Source of the DNA: Acidobacteriota bacterium
GTDB lineage: Bacteria > Acidobacteriota > Terriglobia > Terriglobales > Acidobacteriaceae
Assembly: GCA_021810625.1 (NCBI GenBank)
Contig: JAJZIJ010000001.1
Coordinates: 43,236 to 107,235 of the forward strand
Length of the DNA stretch: 64,000 nt
Direction: 5' to 3'
A model generated the notes under the pieces. That model was not told the origin of the DNA. It saw nothing but the letters and a program-made list of their open reading frames with translations, and did not search any database. Shown here in pieces: positions 1 through 8,909 of the stretch (its first letter is position 1; every line of letters begins with the position of its first letter). A program made the translations under genes and the position numbers.

Positions 1-1
1 C

Positions 2-1096
2 CTGGAGCAGCGCGTCCGTCAACTGGAGCAGCAACTGGCTGCCGGAGAGGCCGAGCGCATCCAGAGAATGCAGGAGAGTGCGCGACTGGAGCAGCGTCGC
101 GTCGAACTGGAAAGCACACGCGAAACCGCCCGCCAGCAGGCTGCCGCGCTCTCTCAGCAAACGGCGCAACTCCGCCAGCAGGCTGCGGAATTGGAGCATC
201 AATTGCGCCTGTTACGCTCCGATGCGGACACGCAGCGCGACCTGCGCAGCAACGTGGCGACCCGCGCTGCGCGACTCTCCTCCGACCTGGCGCATCAGGA
301 AGAGACCTGTTTACAGGAATTGGGCGTGGCCGCAGAGGAACTCCGAGCGGATGAATCGTTTGCGCGCTTGGAGGCCGAGCCTCTGGCGGCAGAAGACGAA
401 GCCTGCCGCAGCTTGAAGCAAAAGCTGGAGGCGATGGGGCCAGTCAACATGATGGCTCTCGAAGAGTATCAGGAGGCGGCGCAGCGGCATGAATTTCTGG
501 AGACGCAACGCAAAGACCTGCTTGACTCCATCGACAACACGCAGAACAGCATCCGCGAGATCGAGGGCGTTACGCGCATCAAATTCGAGGAGGCTTTTGC
601 GCGCATCAACGAAAACTTCAGCGTGACTTTTTCGCATCTCTTCAGCGGCGGGCAGGCATTCATGCGCCTTACCGACGAGGAGAACACGGCAGAGAGCGGC
701 ATCGACATTGTCGCCTCGCCGCCGGGCAAGAAGCTGCAAAACGTTCTGCTGCTCTCCGGCGGAGAAAAGGCGTTGACAGCGTTATCGCTGCTGATTGGCA
801 TCTTCCAATACCAGCCCAGCCCCTTCTGCCTGCTGGATGAAGTTGATTCCCCGCTCGACGAAACCAACGTGGGCCGTCTGGCAACGATGCTGAAGGGACT
901 CAGCGATAAGACGCACTTCATCGTCATCACGCACAGCAGGCGCATGATGCAGGCGGCGGAATCCATCTTCGGCGTCACCATGCAGGAGCCGGGCGTGTCA
1001 AAGGTGGTCTCCGTGCGCTTGGGCGGCGAACGCGGAAATGAGCGCGGCGGTAGCGCCGAACAAAAAGCCGAGCGGCGCGAACTCGCCAGCGCGTAG
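2..1096 (+). CDS. smc: SMC chromosome segregation ATPase, C-terminal part
   Basis: This is the 3' end of an SMC protein, the ATPase of the condensin-like complex that organises and segregates the chromosome. The reading frame is open from base 2, so the gene begins before the window. The first ~150 codons encode a Gln/Glu/Arg/Ala-rich coiled coil. The C-terminal head follows, with the ABC signature LLSGGEKALTA, the Walker B stretch FCLLDEVDSPLDETN and the switch histidine in VITHSRRMM. The usual closing block GVTMQEPGVSKVVSV is present. The Walker A half and the hinge lie outside the window. A short Arg/Glu-rich tail ends the protein. Identification is secure; only the 5' part is missing. Confidence 0.95.
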   Translation: MEQRVRQLEQQLAAGEAERIQRMQESARLEQRRVELESTRETARQQAAALSQQTAQLRQQAAELEHQLRLLRSDADTQRDLRSNVATRAARLSSDLAHQEETCLQELGVAAEELRADESFARLEAEPLAAEDEACRSLKQKLEAMGPVNMMALEEYQEAAQRHEFLETQRKDLLDSIDNTQNSIREIEGVTRIKFEEAFARINENFSVTFSHLFSGGQAFMRLTDEENTAESGIDIVASPPGKKLQNVLLLSGGEKALTALSLLIGIFQYQPSPFCLLDEVDSPLDETNVGRLATMLKGLSDKTHFIVITHSRRMMQAAESIFGVTMQEPGVSKVVSVRLGGERGNERGGSAEQKAERRELASA

Positions 1097-1279
1097 AAGA
1101 TTTTTAGCTTGCAATCCCCTCCCCCACCCCGGTTAGCTTGGCTACGGATCATCTCTGACCTGACCAGAAACCCAGATAACTTGTGGCTTGGCGCTCGCAT
1201 CCTAACTCATTGAGTCGTCATATCCTTCCCGATTGTTGGCGAGAAGCTCCAGACGGCGCCTTTTTCCAGGAGGATTGCA

Positions 1280-1864
1280 ATGAAACGCATGGTCATGATG
1301 ATTGGAATGGTTCTTAGTTTGGCGCTGCCGACGTTGGCGCAAAACAATGGAGAAGTCGGGGCCTATGGCGACTACTCTCGTTTGGGTTCTGGTAATTCGG
1401 CAACCAGTTATGTGGGCATAGGCGGGAGGGTTGGAGTTAATGTTACCTCCGCTGTAGTGCTGGAAGCAGAGATGAATTACGACTTCGCCCGTAATGTCAC
1501 TTCGACGAACAGCAATGGAGGCAGTACATCCTTCGCCGAGACCAGCGTGCGCCCACTCACTGGACTTTTTGGCCCGAAGTTTCAGGTGGGCGGGGCGAGG
1601 ACATTTCGCGCCTTCATAACAGGGAAAGCGGGCTTCATCAATTTCGGCACAAGCAGCAGCGGAGGGGTTTCTGGAACCACATTCACTAATTCTGTGACTG
1701 GCGTTGGAGGATCGGGTACGTACCTCGCGTTCTACCCCGGCGGCGGAGTGGAGGGATTCCTTGGGCCTGTAGGATTGCGCCTGGATGCAGGAGACGAAAT
1801 CTACATGGACAACGGAGTCCATAATAATCTGAGAGTTACTTTCGGCCCAACCATCCGCTTTTAA
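1280..1864 (+). CDS. Outer-membrane beta-barrel protein (porin/opacity-like), secreted
   Basis: A 194-residue protein with a clear signal peptide (residues 1-21, ending LALPTLAQ) followed by alternating hydrophobic and polar strands. It closes with a C-terminal aromatic residue (TFGPTIRF), as is usual for small outer-membrane beta barrels. The ATG is preceded by a perfect AGGAGG at 1268-1273. The likely role is structural or as a small porin in the outer membrane; no catalytic motif is visible. It stands alone between smc and purC, so its context gives no function. A near-perfect inverted repeat follows its stop codon. Confidence 0.75.
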   Translation: MKRMVMMIGMVLSLALPTLAQNNGEVGAYGDYSRLGSGNSATSYVGIGGRVGVNVTSAVVLEAEMNYDFARNVTSTNSNGGSTSFAETSVRPLTGLFGPKFQVGGARTFRAFITGKAGFINFGTSSSGGVSGTTFTNSVTGVGGSGTYLAFYPGGGVEGFLGPVGLRLDAGDEIYMDNGVHNNLRVTFGPTIRF

Positions 1865-1889
1865 GCGCCATCTGCTTTTAAGCGGCGGA

Positions 1890-1949
1890 GGGAAGAATCC
1901 AGAAGACACCTGTCTTGTCGATGCGGTCAGTATCGTCTGGATTTTTCCC
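1890..1949 (+). terminator. Inverted repeat, probable transcript end after the barrel gene
   Basis: GGGAAGAATCCAGA (1890-1903) pairs with TCTGGATTTTTCCC (1936-1949), 13 Watson-Crick pairs plus one G-T. The loop is about 32 bases. The long loop and absence of a following T-run make it a weak terminator; it may instead be a dispersed repeat related to the GAAGAATCCAG repeat at 11751-11806. Confidence 0.4.
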
Positions 1950-2117
1950 TTACGCCCGCCACGGTGGGCCTCGGATTTCTCCGGCATCAAAAAGAGACTT
2001 GGGATAAAATGCGCGTCGTCCAATTGCCCAGCCACTTCCGTTGACAAACCGTCTACCGCATCTCACAATCAAGATTCGCTCCGTATTGACTCCCCTGAAT
2101 TGTGAGGCGCACTTTCT

Positions 2118-3014
2118 TTGCCGGCAACACTCCTGACAACGGACTTTGATAGCCTGCAACTGCACGCGCGCGGTAAGGTGCGCGATCTGTATTCGGTCGG
2201 CAACGACCTGCTGTTTGTCGCCACGGATCGCATCTCCGCCTTCGATTTTGTGCTGGCCACGGGCATCCCCGACAAAGGGAAAATTCTGACGCAAATCTCC
2301 CTTTTCTGGTTTCAATTTCTGACCGATCTCGTTCCCAACCATCTGATTACCGCCGATGTTGCCAGCTATCCGCAGCCTTTGCAACAATATGCAGACGCGC
2401 TCCGTGGTCGCTCCATGTTGGTGCAGCGCGCGCAGATGTTTCCCGTCGAGTGTGTGGCGCGTGGCTATCTCTCCGGCTCCGGCTGGAAGGAATACCAGGC
2501 TACGGGCAAGGTCTGCGGCATCGCGCTTCCCGCTGGCCTAAAAGAGTCCGACCGGCTGCCAGAGCCAATCTTTACTCCGGCATCAAAGAGCGCCGATGGC
2601 GAGCATGACATCAACATTTCCTTTGAGGAAATGGCTGCGCGGATTGGCCACGCCGATGCCGCAACGTTGCGCGATTTAACTCTGGAAATCTATCGCCGCG
2701 CTGCCGCCCACGCCGAGCGTTGCGGCATGATTCTGGCCGACACAAAATTTGAATTTGGCCGTACCGCCCACGGCATCATTCTGGCCGATGAAGTGCTGAC
2801 CCCGGACTCTTCTCGTTATTGGCAAAAAGATACTTATTTGCCCGGCGGCCCGCAGATTTCCTTCGACAAACAATTCGTTCGGGATTATCTTGAGAAGATT
2901 CGGTGGAACAAGCAGGCTCCGGCTCCGACTCTGCCGGAGGAGGTTGTGGCGCAGACACGCGAGAAATATCTGGAGGCCTTCCGGCGCATTACCGGCCAGC
3001 AGGCATTGGAGTAA
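2118..3014 (+). CDS. purC: Phosphoribosylaminoimidazole-succinocarboxamide (SAICAR) synthase
   Basis: Ligates aspartate to CAIR using ATP to make SAICAR, a step of de novo purine synthesis in the cytoplasm. At 298 residues it is of the longer SAICAR synthase type (short bacterial forms are ~240). Visible family motifs are GKVRDLY, ATDRISAFDFV, the substrate loop ECVARGYLSGSGWKEYQ, LPEPIFTPA, LADTKFEFG and LADEVLTPDSSRYW. The start is TTG, chosen because the family's N-terminus begins just upstream of the GKVRDLY block and GAGG lies 11 bases before it. The gene is followed after 7 bases by cvpA, so the two are probably co-transcribed. Confidence 0.95.
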   Translation: MPATLLTTDFDSLQLHARGKVRDLYSVGNDLLFVATDRISAFDFVLATGIPDKGKILTQISLFWFQFLTDLVPNHLITADVASYPQPLQQYADALRGRSMLVQRAQMFPVECVARGYLSGSGWKEYQATGKVCGIALPAGLKESDRLPEPIFTPASKSADGEHDINISFEEMAARIGHADAATLRDLTLEIYRRAAAHAERCGMILADTKFEFGRTAHGIILADEVLTPDSSRYWQKDTYLPGGPQISFDKQFVRDYLEKIRWNKQAPAPTLPEEVVAQTREKYLEAFRRITGQQALE

Positions 3015-3021
3015 GACCAGC

Positions 3022-3570
3022 ATGACACTTGTGGACATTGCCATTATTGTGATCCTGGTGCTTTCGACGCTGGCGGCCATTGCGCAGGGGTTGATACGCG
3101 AACTGTCTTCGCTGGCTGGATTGGTGCTGGGCCTGGTGCTGGCCTCGTGGAATTATGCGCGACTGGCCGCTCCGCTGGGGCGCTGGATTCACTCTTCGGG
3201 CATTGCCGACGCGCTGGCATTTTTGTCGATCGCCCTGGGGATCATGCTGGTTGCGGGAGTGATCGGGAACCTGCTGCAGAAGACCGCGCAGGGGATAGGG
3301 TTGGGATGGCTGGACAGAATCCTTGGCGCGGGCTTTGGTTTTGTACGCGGGTGCGTGCTGGTCATGGTGGCCATGCTCGCCATTGCCGCTTTTCGCCCCG
3401 GCGCGCCGTGGATGCAGGGGTCGCGTCTGGCTCCATATTTTCTACCGGGAGTCAGGATTCTTTCAGTCCAGGCTCCGGCAACGTTGAAAGAAAAAGTTGT
3501 GACGGGGATCACTTTTTTGCAGCATCCGAAGGTCTTCGTGGATACAATAGAACCTGTCTCCACTCAATGA
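3022..3570 (+). CDS. cvpA: CvpA family membrane protein
   Basis: A 182-residue integral membrane protein with four hydrophobic segments, beginning MTLVDIAIIVILVLST and continuing with the conserved CvpA pattern (REL..L.GLVLG, a middle polar turn, then a last helix with GAGFGFVRG). The family is linked to colicin V production and envelope homeostasis; its exact activity is not established. The ATG at 3022 is used because it sits 7 bases after purC and starts exactly at the first membrane helix; the frame is open further upstream but overlaps purC. Pairing with a purine gene is also seen in other bacteria, where cvpA precedes purF. Confidence 0.85.
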   Translation: MTLVDIAIIVILVLSTLAAIAQGLIRELSSLAGLVLGLVLASWNYARLAAPLGRWIHSSGIADALAFLSIALGIMLVAGVIGNLLQKTAQGIGLGWLDRILGAGFGFVRGCVLVMVAMLAIAAFRPGAPWMQGSRLAPYFLPGVRILSVQAPATLKEKVVTGITFLQHPKVFVDTIEPVSTQ

Positions 3571-3613
3571 TTCCCCGTCGTAGGAGTCCCACAAAAAGCA
3601 GCATCAGCTTAAT

Positions 3614-3916
3614 ATGCACGATGAGGTCAGCGTGAAACGCGAACTTGATAGCTTGGTTGTTCAGATGTACGCCAGCAGCATTACCTACGAAGAGGCTGTC
3701 CACGAATTTCGACGGCGCTATATCCAGGAAGTGCTGGCCCATCACAAAGGGAACCAGTGCAAGGCCGCGCGCGAACTGGGTGTGCATCGCAACACGCTCA
3801 GCCGAATGATGACCGAACTCAAGCTCGACCCCTCCCAGATAAAGCTGGGGCTGAAGCGACCCACCCGCAGCGAATCAGCTACGCTTCATACCATGCAAGT
3901 GGTACGCTCAAAGTAG
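3614..3916 (+). CDS. Fis-type helix-turn-helix DNA-binding protein
   Basis: A 100-residue protein whose middle (residues ~30-70) is a Fis-type helix-turn-helix: FRRRYIQEVLAHHKGN, then AARELGVHRNTLSRMM. This is the DNA-binding module otherwise found at the C-terminus of NtrC-type activators and in Fis. No receiver or AAA+ domain is attached, so it is a stand-alone DNA-binding protein. It lies 43 bases after cvpA and just before an orphan secretin, so it may regulate either; this is inference. No good ribosome binding site precedes the ATG, and a GTG at 3632 is a possible alternative. Confidence 0.8.
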   Translation: MHDEVSVKRELDSLVVQMYASSITYEEAVHEFRRRYIQEVLAHHKGNQCKAARELGVHRNTLSRMMTELKLDPSQIKLGLKRPTRSESATLHTMQVVRSK

Positions 3917-3935
3917 TCCAGTTCTGCGGGAGAAG

Positions 3936-5975
3936 ATGGTTGCAAGCCGTCTTTGCAGAATCCCAACGCTGGATGCAAAAGCAAACGCCGTGCGCTCTGT
4001 CCTCCATGTAAGAAGAACCTTCGGAAGCAATGTTGCCGCAGGTTGCAGCAAAGTCCTTGCGCTGGCGCTGTGTTATGCGCTGCTCTGTGGCGCAACGCAG
4101 CCGCTACTTCTGGCACAAACGCCGCAGGCTCCGGTCGCGCCAGAAGCGCCGGTTGCTCCACCGATGATTGGTGCCCCGCTCGCCAAACCCACCAAGTCCA
4201 CCAAAGCCGAGACTCCAGCATCTCCCAAGCAACAGAAAAAAGCGGAGAAACTCTTTGCCAAAGGCACGGCTGCGCTCAAAAAAGGCGACTCGGTTCATGC
4301 GCTGCTCTGGCTCGCGCAGGCGCACCAGTTGGTTCCAGACAACATGGGATATCTGGCCAACTATGAGTTGGCCAAGCAGCAAAGAGTGACCAAGCTGTTG
4401 CAGAAAGCCAAACAGCAGCAGAGTTCCGGAGCACAGGCCGCCGCTTTGAAGACGTTGCATCTGGCCCAGTCCATCGATCCAGACAGCCCTTTTGTACGCG
4501 AACACCTTCTGGCCACAAGCCAGGCCATGAGCGCGCAGCCTGCGGCCACCATCCATCTGAATCCGATGCCGCAATTGAGTAGCGGCATCATTCATCTCAA
4601 TGCCGCTACCGCCAAGCAGAGCTTCCATTTCCGCGCCAACATGCATGACCTGATCCAGCGCGTCTACAAGGCATACGGCATCACAACGCTGCTGGACGAA
4701 TCCGTCCCCAACACCAGCGTGCGCATCGACATGGACAATATGTCCTTTGCCGCCGCCTCCACGTCCATTCAACTGGTAACCAAGACCTTCATCGTGCCCC
4801 TGGATCCGCATCGCGTACTGGTGGCAAAAGATACGATCCAGAATCGTAAAGACTTTGAGCGGCTGCTGGTGGAAACCATCTATCTGCCCGGCTTGGACAC
4901 CAAACAGATGACGGATGCGATGAATCTGGTCAGGAATCTCTTCAGCGTGAAGCAGGTCGCTTCCAGTCCGGCAAACAGCACAATGACGATTCGCGCAACG
5001 GAGCCAATTCTGCGCGCCATCAATCTGACACTATCCGGCCTCTACGCAGGCAAGCCGGAGGTACTCCTGGACGTGCGCGTCTACCAGGTCAACGACACGC
5101 GCGCGCTGGTGCTTGGCCCGCAATTTCCGCAGACATTTACTCTTTTCAACGTTCCATCCCAGATTGAAAGCCTCATTGGACAGTTTGGCCTTAACTCTAG
5201 CAACTTTGCAGCCATCGCCGCGATCCTGGTCGTCTCTGGACTCGCCAGCAATTCCGTTCTCAGCCAGCCCTTTGCCATGTTCGGCAATGGAATCACGCTC
5301 ACTGGTCTCACTGTCAGTCCCGTAGACATAAATGCGTCCCTGAATACATCCACCGCCAAGCAACTCGATCACATACAACTGAGAACAGGAAACATGAAAC
5401 CCGCCACGTTCCTCCTTGGCTCCCGCTATCCCATTACCACGGGAAGCATGTCCTCCGGCTTCGGCCCAACGGCAGGTGGCATCCCCGGAATGGCCGGTGG
5501 CGCGGGCATGGGTGGGTTTGCGGGACTTGGCGCAAACTCGGCGGCTGGCGGCGGAATGGGCGCGTTGGCATTCGCTCCACAAATACAATATGAGAATCTC
5601 GGTCTCACCGTGAAGGCCACGCCCCAGATATACCGGGATCGCCGGGTTCTCCTGAAATTAGAAGTAAAAATTGAAGCGCTTGCGGGAACTTCCATCAACG
5701 GGGTTCCCACGCTGACCAACCAATCCTTTACCTCCGACATCAATCTCAGTGATGGAAATAGCGCTTTATTGGCCAGCAGCATGACCCGATCTGATTCCAA
5801 TTCCATCTCTGGCATTCCCGGTCTGAGCGAACTGCCCGGCATGTCCTGGACAGCCGTCAGCTCTCCCCAGGTAACGATTGGAGATCTGGTGTTGGTGGTC
5901 ACGCCGCACATTGTTAACGCCGGCCCCAGTGCCGAGGCATCTTCCATGCTTCTCGTGCCTGCAAACGAAAAATAA
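3936..5975 (+). CDS. Secretin (GspD/PilQ-type) outer-membrane pore protein, orphan
   Basis: A 679-residue secretin-family protein. A hydrophobic export segment lies near residues 40-60 (KVLALALCYALLCG). TPR-like helices follow (residues ~90-180) that would bind partners in the periplasm, then secretin N-domains, and a C-terminal secretin domain with YENLGLTVKATPQI and the closing IPGLSELPGMSW...LVLVVTPHIV pattern. A Gly/Met-rich stretch (residues ~505-545) interrupts the secretin domain. Such proteins form the outer-membrane gate of type II secretion or type IV pilus machines. No other secretion gene is nearby, so the partner machine is unknown. The first ~38 residues form an unusually long N-region, so the true start could be internal. 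A strong terminator follows. Confidence 0.85.
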   Translation: MVASRLCRIPTLDAKANAVRSVLHVRRTFGSNVAAGCSKVLALALCYALLCGATQPLLLAQTPQAPVAPEAPVAPPMIGAPLAKPTKSTKAETPASPKQQKKAEKLFAKGTAALKKGDSVHALLWLAQAHQLVPDNMGYLANYELAKQQRVTKLLQKAKQQQSSGAQAAALKTLHLAQSIDPDSPFVREHLLATSQAMSAQPAATIHLNPMPQLSSGIIHLNAATAKQSFHFRANMHDLIQRVYKAYGITTLLDESVPNTSVRIDMDNMSFAAASTSIQLVTKTFIVPLDPHRVLVAKDTIQNRKDFERLLVETIYLPGLDTKQMTDAMNLVRNLFSVKQVASSPANSTMTIRATEPILRAINLTLSGLYAGKPEVLLDVRVYQVNDTRALVLGPQFPQTFTLFNVPSQIESLIGQFGLNSSNFAAIAAILVVSGLASNSVLSQPFAMFGNGITLTGLTVSPVDINASLNTSTAKQLDHIQLRTGNMKPATFLLGSRYPITTGSMSSGFGPTAGGIPGMAGGAGMGGFAGLGANSAAGGGMGALAFAPQIQYENLGLTVKATPQIYRDRRVLLKLEVKIEALAGTSINGVPTLTNQSFTSDINLSDGNSALLASSMTRSDSNSISGIPGLSELPGMSWTAVSSPQVTIGDLVLVVTPHIVNAGPSAEASSMLLVPANEK

Positions 5976-6005
5976 CGGCAAGCGACATGTCGCGATATAT
6001 GGAAA

Positions 6006-6038
6006 AAACGGGATGGGGTCTATGACCCCATCCCGTTT
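6006..6038. terminator. Strong bidirectional rho-independent terminator
   Basis: A perfect 15-bp stem (AAACGGGATGGGGTC at 6006-6020, its complement at 6024-6038) closes a 3-base loop. A-runs lie on the left and T on the right, so it can end both the secretin transcript (+) and the convergent DsbA-like transcript (-). Confidence 0.9.
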
Positions 6039-6066
6039 GTGTTTGCCAAGCTGCGGCCTGCTGCGA

Positions 6067-7152
6067 TTACGGCTTTTGTGTGGCCGACTTGCCCTGTGCC
6101 GCCGACGAAGTTGCCGAAGCCAGCGTCTGTTTGCCGGATTGCGCTGCCGCGAAGGAAACAAGCTGCTTCAGCGTGTCGTAGGGAACAGCATTGAGCGGAA
6201 CCGGACGACCATTGATGAACAGCATCGGGGTCTGGTTTACCTCAATAGATTCGCCGAGTTGTACGGAGGCCGCGACTGCGGCTTTCGTGGATGGGGCGGC
6301 GACGCATTTCTTCATGGCGGCAGCATCCGCTCCGGCCTTCGTGGCAGCATCCTTCAGCGCCTGATCCGCGCCCGTCGGCGTCAAATTCGCCTGGGTGTCG
6401 AACACAGCCTCCATATACTTGAAGAATGCATCATTGCCCTTGAGTTGCGCGACGCAGACTCCATATTCGGCTGCTTTCTCGGCTTCAGGATGAATCTGGG
6501 CCAACGGAAAGTTCGCATACACGATGCGGGCATTGGGGAAATCCTTTGCCAGGTGATCCATCGTTGCTTGCCCTTCCTTGCAGTGGGGGCATTGCAAATC
6601 GGAGAACTCAACCAGCATGAGGTTCTTTGACGAAGCTCCCCGATAAGGGCCGGTTGCTCCCGCTTCCAGCTTTGCGCGCACGGAAGCAAAAGGATCGGCA
6701 CCAAAAGATATGACCTGCCCACCGGCAACAGCATGTTGACCATCTGGAGTGACAAAAAAGACAGTCTGCCCAGCCTGACTACTGGTACCCTTCTCGCCAA
6801 CAAATATGGTCACGCGAACCACGCCCGGAGCATCGGTTTTCTGGATGCCCTCGACCTGCCAAGTGCGATTGGGGTCATATCCCCAAAGCTGATGCAGGAA
6901 GGTGTTCACGGTTTTCACCGTGGGGGAGGTGGCGGTAAAGTTCTTCGGATCAGGCGGAGGAAAACTGATCGGCTTGGGTGCCGGGGGATGTCCCATAGTG
7001 GAGAGCTGGAGAGGTGGCTGTTTCTGGGGGGAAGCGCCTGCATGTGCGGGAGCTGCGGGAGCGCTTGCGGCAGGAGGGGCGGACTGCCCATACGCCAAAA
7101 CAGCCAAGCCAAACCCGGCCACTGCGATTATCTGTAACACTTTTACCTTCAT
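6067..7152 (-). CDS. DsbA/Thioredoxin_4-like periplasmic protein
   Basis: A 361-residue exported protein: signal peptide (MKVKVLQIIAVAGFGLAVLAYGQ), an Ala/Pro-rich linker (residues ~24-70), a domain of unknown role (~75-165), and a DsbA-like thioredoxin fold (~165-330). The active-site motif CPHC lies in FSDLQCPHCKEG and a cis-proline region in VNQTPMLFINGRPV. The family makes, breaks or isomerises disulfides in the periplasm. Family members with this extra N-terminal region are usually annotated simply as thioredoxin-domain proteins, so the redox direction is not known. It is the last gene of a minus-strand run, 17 bases after nadE. Confidence 0.85.
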   Translation of the reverse strand: MKVKVLQIIAVAGFGLAVLAYGQSAPPAASAPAAPAHAGASPQKQPPLQLSTMGHPPAPKPISFPPPDPKNFTATSPTVKTVNTFLHQLWGYDPNRTWQVEGIQKTDAPGVVRVTIFVGEKGTSSQAGQTVFFVTPDGQHAVAGGQVISFGADPFASVRAKLEAGATGPYRGASSKNLMLVEFSDLQCPHCKEGQATMDHLAKDFPNARIVYANFPLAQIHPEAEKAAEYGVCVAQLKGNDAFFKYMEAVFDTQANLTPTGADQALKDAATKAGADAAAMKKCVAAPSTKAAVAASVQLGESIEVNQTPMLFINGRPVPLNAVPYDTLKQLVSFAAAQSGKQTLASATSSAAQGKSATQKP

Positions 7153-7169
7153 TTAGTTATCCTCGTTTC

Positions 7170-8819
7170 TTAAACTTGAACTTTTACTGCGATAGGGAGC
7201 CTTCGTCCACTCCCAAATGATTTCTCCGTTACCTTCAAAACCGGAGCTGCCTGCTGACGCTTGTACTCACTTCGTTCCACTAATTGCAAGACCTTGCGAA
7301 CGTCATCTGGCTCCTGCTTCTGTGCATCTGCGATTACATCCGTCCCCTGGGCGCGTTCGACATACGCTTCCAGAACCGGATCCAGCATCTCGTAGGGGGG
7401 AAGCGAGTCCGTATCTTTCTGATCGGGCCGCAACTCCGCCGAAGGTGCCTTGGTGAGTGTGCTTAGGGGAATGATCTCACAATCCCGGTTGACATGATAG
7501 CTGAGTCGATACACGACTGTCTTTAGAACGTCGCCAATCACGGCTAGCGCCCCCACCATGTCTCCATACAGGGTACAGTATCCCACAGACATCTCAGATT
7601 TGTTGCCTGTCGTCAGCACCAACGCCGAAAGCCTATTGGAAAGCGCCATCAATAGAGTACCGCGAATCCGCGATTGCAGGTTCTCTTCTGTCGTGTCCGG
7701 TTGCCGACCCTGCAATATGGGAGCCAGCGCGGACAAATGCGCATGAAAGATACCCTGAATGGGGATCAACTCAAACTGGATGCCTAGATTTTTAGCAAGC
7801 TGGCGAGCATCATCAATGGATCCTTGCGAGGAATACTCGCTGGGCATGCCCACGCCCATCACGTTCTCCTTGCCCAGAGCCTCGGTGGCAATGGTGGCCA
7901 CCAGCGCTGAATCAATGCCACCGCTGAGTCCAACAATCGCCTTGGAAAATCCACATTTGCGCACATAATCCCGCGTCCCCAGCACCAGAGCATCGTAGAC
8001 GGCAACATCTTCATTCGACTCTTTTTCCGGGCGAATCTCCCCGGTCAGCGCCTTGGTATCGACCAACACCATGTCTTCCTTGAAGGAGGCTCCCCGCGCA
8101 ATGCAGCGGCCATCGGGAGCCAGCGCCAGACTGGTTCCATCAAAGATCAGGCTGTCATTGCCGCCCACCTGATTGACCATGACCACGGGAACCTGATACC
8201 GCCGCGCAATGGCTGCAAGCATCTTCATGCGAAGTTCGCGCTTGTTGCGATAGTAGGGCGAGGCGGAGATATTGATGACCAGCGAAGCGCCCTGCTGCAT
8301 CAGTTGCTCTATCGGATCGACACTGTACAGGCGATGGGGCCAGAAATTCTTATCGTTCCAGGCATCCTCGCAGATGGTCACTGCCATCGGCTCGCCAGCG
8401 AAATTGTAAAGAGTTTGCGACTCCGCCGACGCAAAATAGCGCTGCTCGTCAAAAACGTCGTAGTAGGGTAGCAGTCGCTTCGACTGGGTAAATGCGATGC
8501 GCCCCTGTTGCAGCAGGACGGCGGAGTTCATCATGCGCTTGCCTGTGGAAGGATGGGCTGGCGTGATACATCCGCAAAGAATGGCGATATCGCGCCCGGC
8601 GGTCATGGCCGCAACCTCATCCAGCGCCTCCTGGCTGCGGGCCAGAAAGGCGGGACGCTCCAGCATATCCGCCGGAGGATACCCGCAGATCGCCATCTCA
8701 GGAAAAACAACCAGACGCACGCCCTGATCGGCGGCGGCCTCTGTAAATTGGGCAATCTTGCTCAGATTGCCGAGAAAGTCGCCAACGGTTGGATTGATTT
8801 GCGCGAGAGCGAGAATCAC
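7170..8819 (-). CDS. nadE: Glutamine-dependent NAD+ synthase
   Basis: Makes NAD+ from deamido-NAD+, ATP and glutamine. The N-terminal nitrilase-type glutaminase domain shows its Glu-Lys-Cys triad in FPEMAICGY, QSKRLLPYYDVF and ICEDAWND. The C-terminal synthetase domain has the ATP-pyrophosphatase loop GLSGGIDSAL and GNKSEMSVGY. I place the start at a GTG at 8819, giving 549 residues and the family-typical beginning VILALAQINPTVGDF. The open frame extends to an ATG at 8897, but those 26 extra residues do not look like this family. It is translated between the sugar transferase gene and the DsbA-like gene on the same strand. Confidence 0.95.
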   Translation of the reverse strand: MILALAQINPTVGDFLGNLSKIAQFTEAAADQGVRLVVFPEMAICGYPPADMLERPAFLARSQEALDEVAAMTAGRDIAILCGCITPAHPSTGKRMMNSAVLLQQGRIAFTQSKRLLPYYDVFDEQRYFASAESQTLYNFAGEPMAVTICEDAWNDKNFWPHRLYSVDPIEQLMQQGASLVINISASPYYRNKRELRMKMLAAIARRYQVPVVMVNQVGGNDSLIFDGTSLALAPDGRCIARGASFKEDMVLVDTKALTGEIRPEKESNEDVAVYDALVLGTRDYVRKCGFSKAIVGLSGGIDSALVATIATEALGKENVMGVGMPSEYSSQGSIDDARQLAKNLGIQFELIPIQGIFHAHLSALAPILQGRQPDTTEENLQSRIRGTLLMALSNRLSALVLTTGNKSEMSVGYCTLYGDMVGALAVIGDVLKTVVYRLSYHVNRDCEIIPLSTLTKAPSAELRPDQKDTDSLPPYEMLDPVLEAYVERAQGTDVIADAQKQEPDDVRKVLQLVERSEYKRQQAAPVLKVTEKSFGSGRRLPIAVKVQV

Positions 8820-8909
8820 AACTCTCAGTGTATCGACTTGCTCTTGCAGGTGACAACCGCGAGTCGCATGAGGAGGACGCGACTCCAGCCCGTCCATAGG
8901 TTCTTCAAT

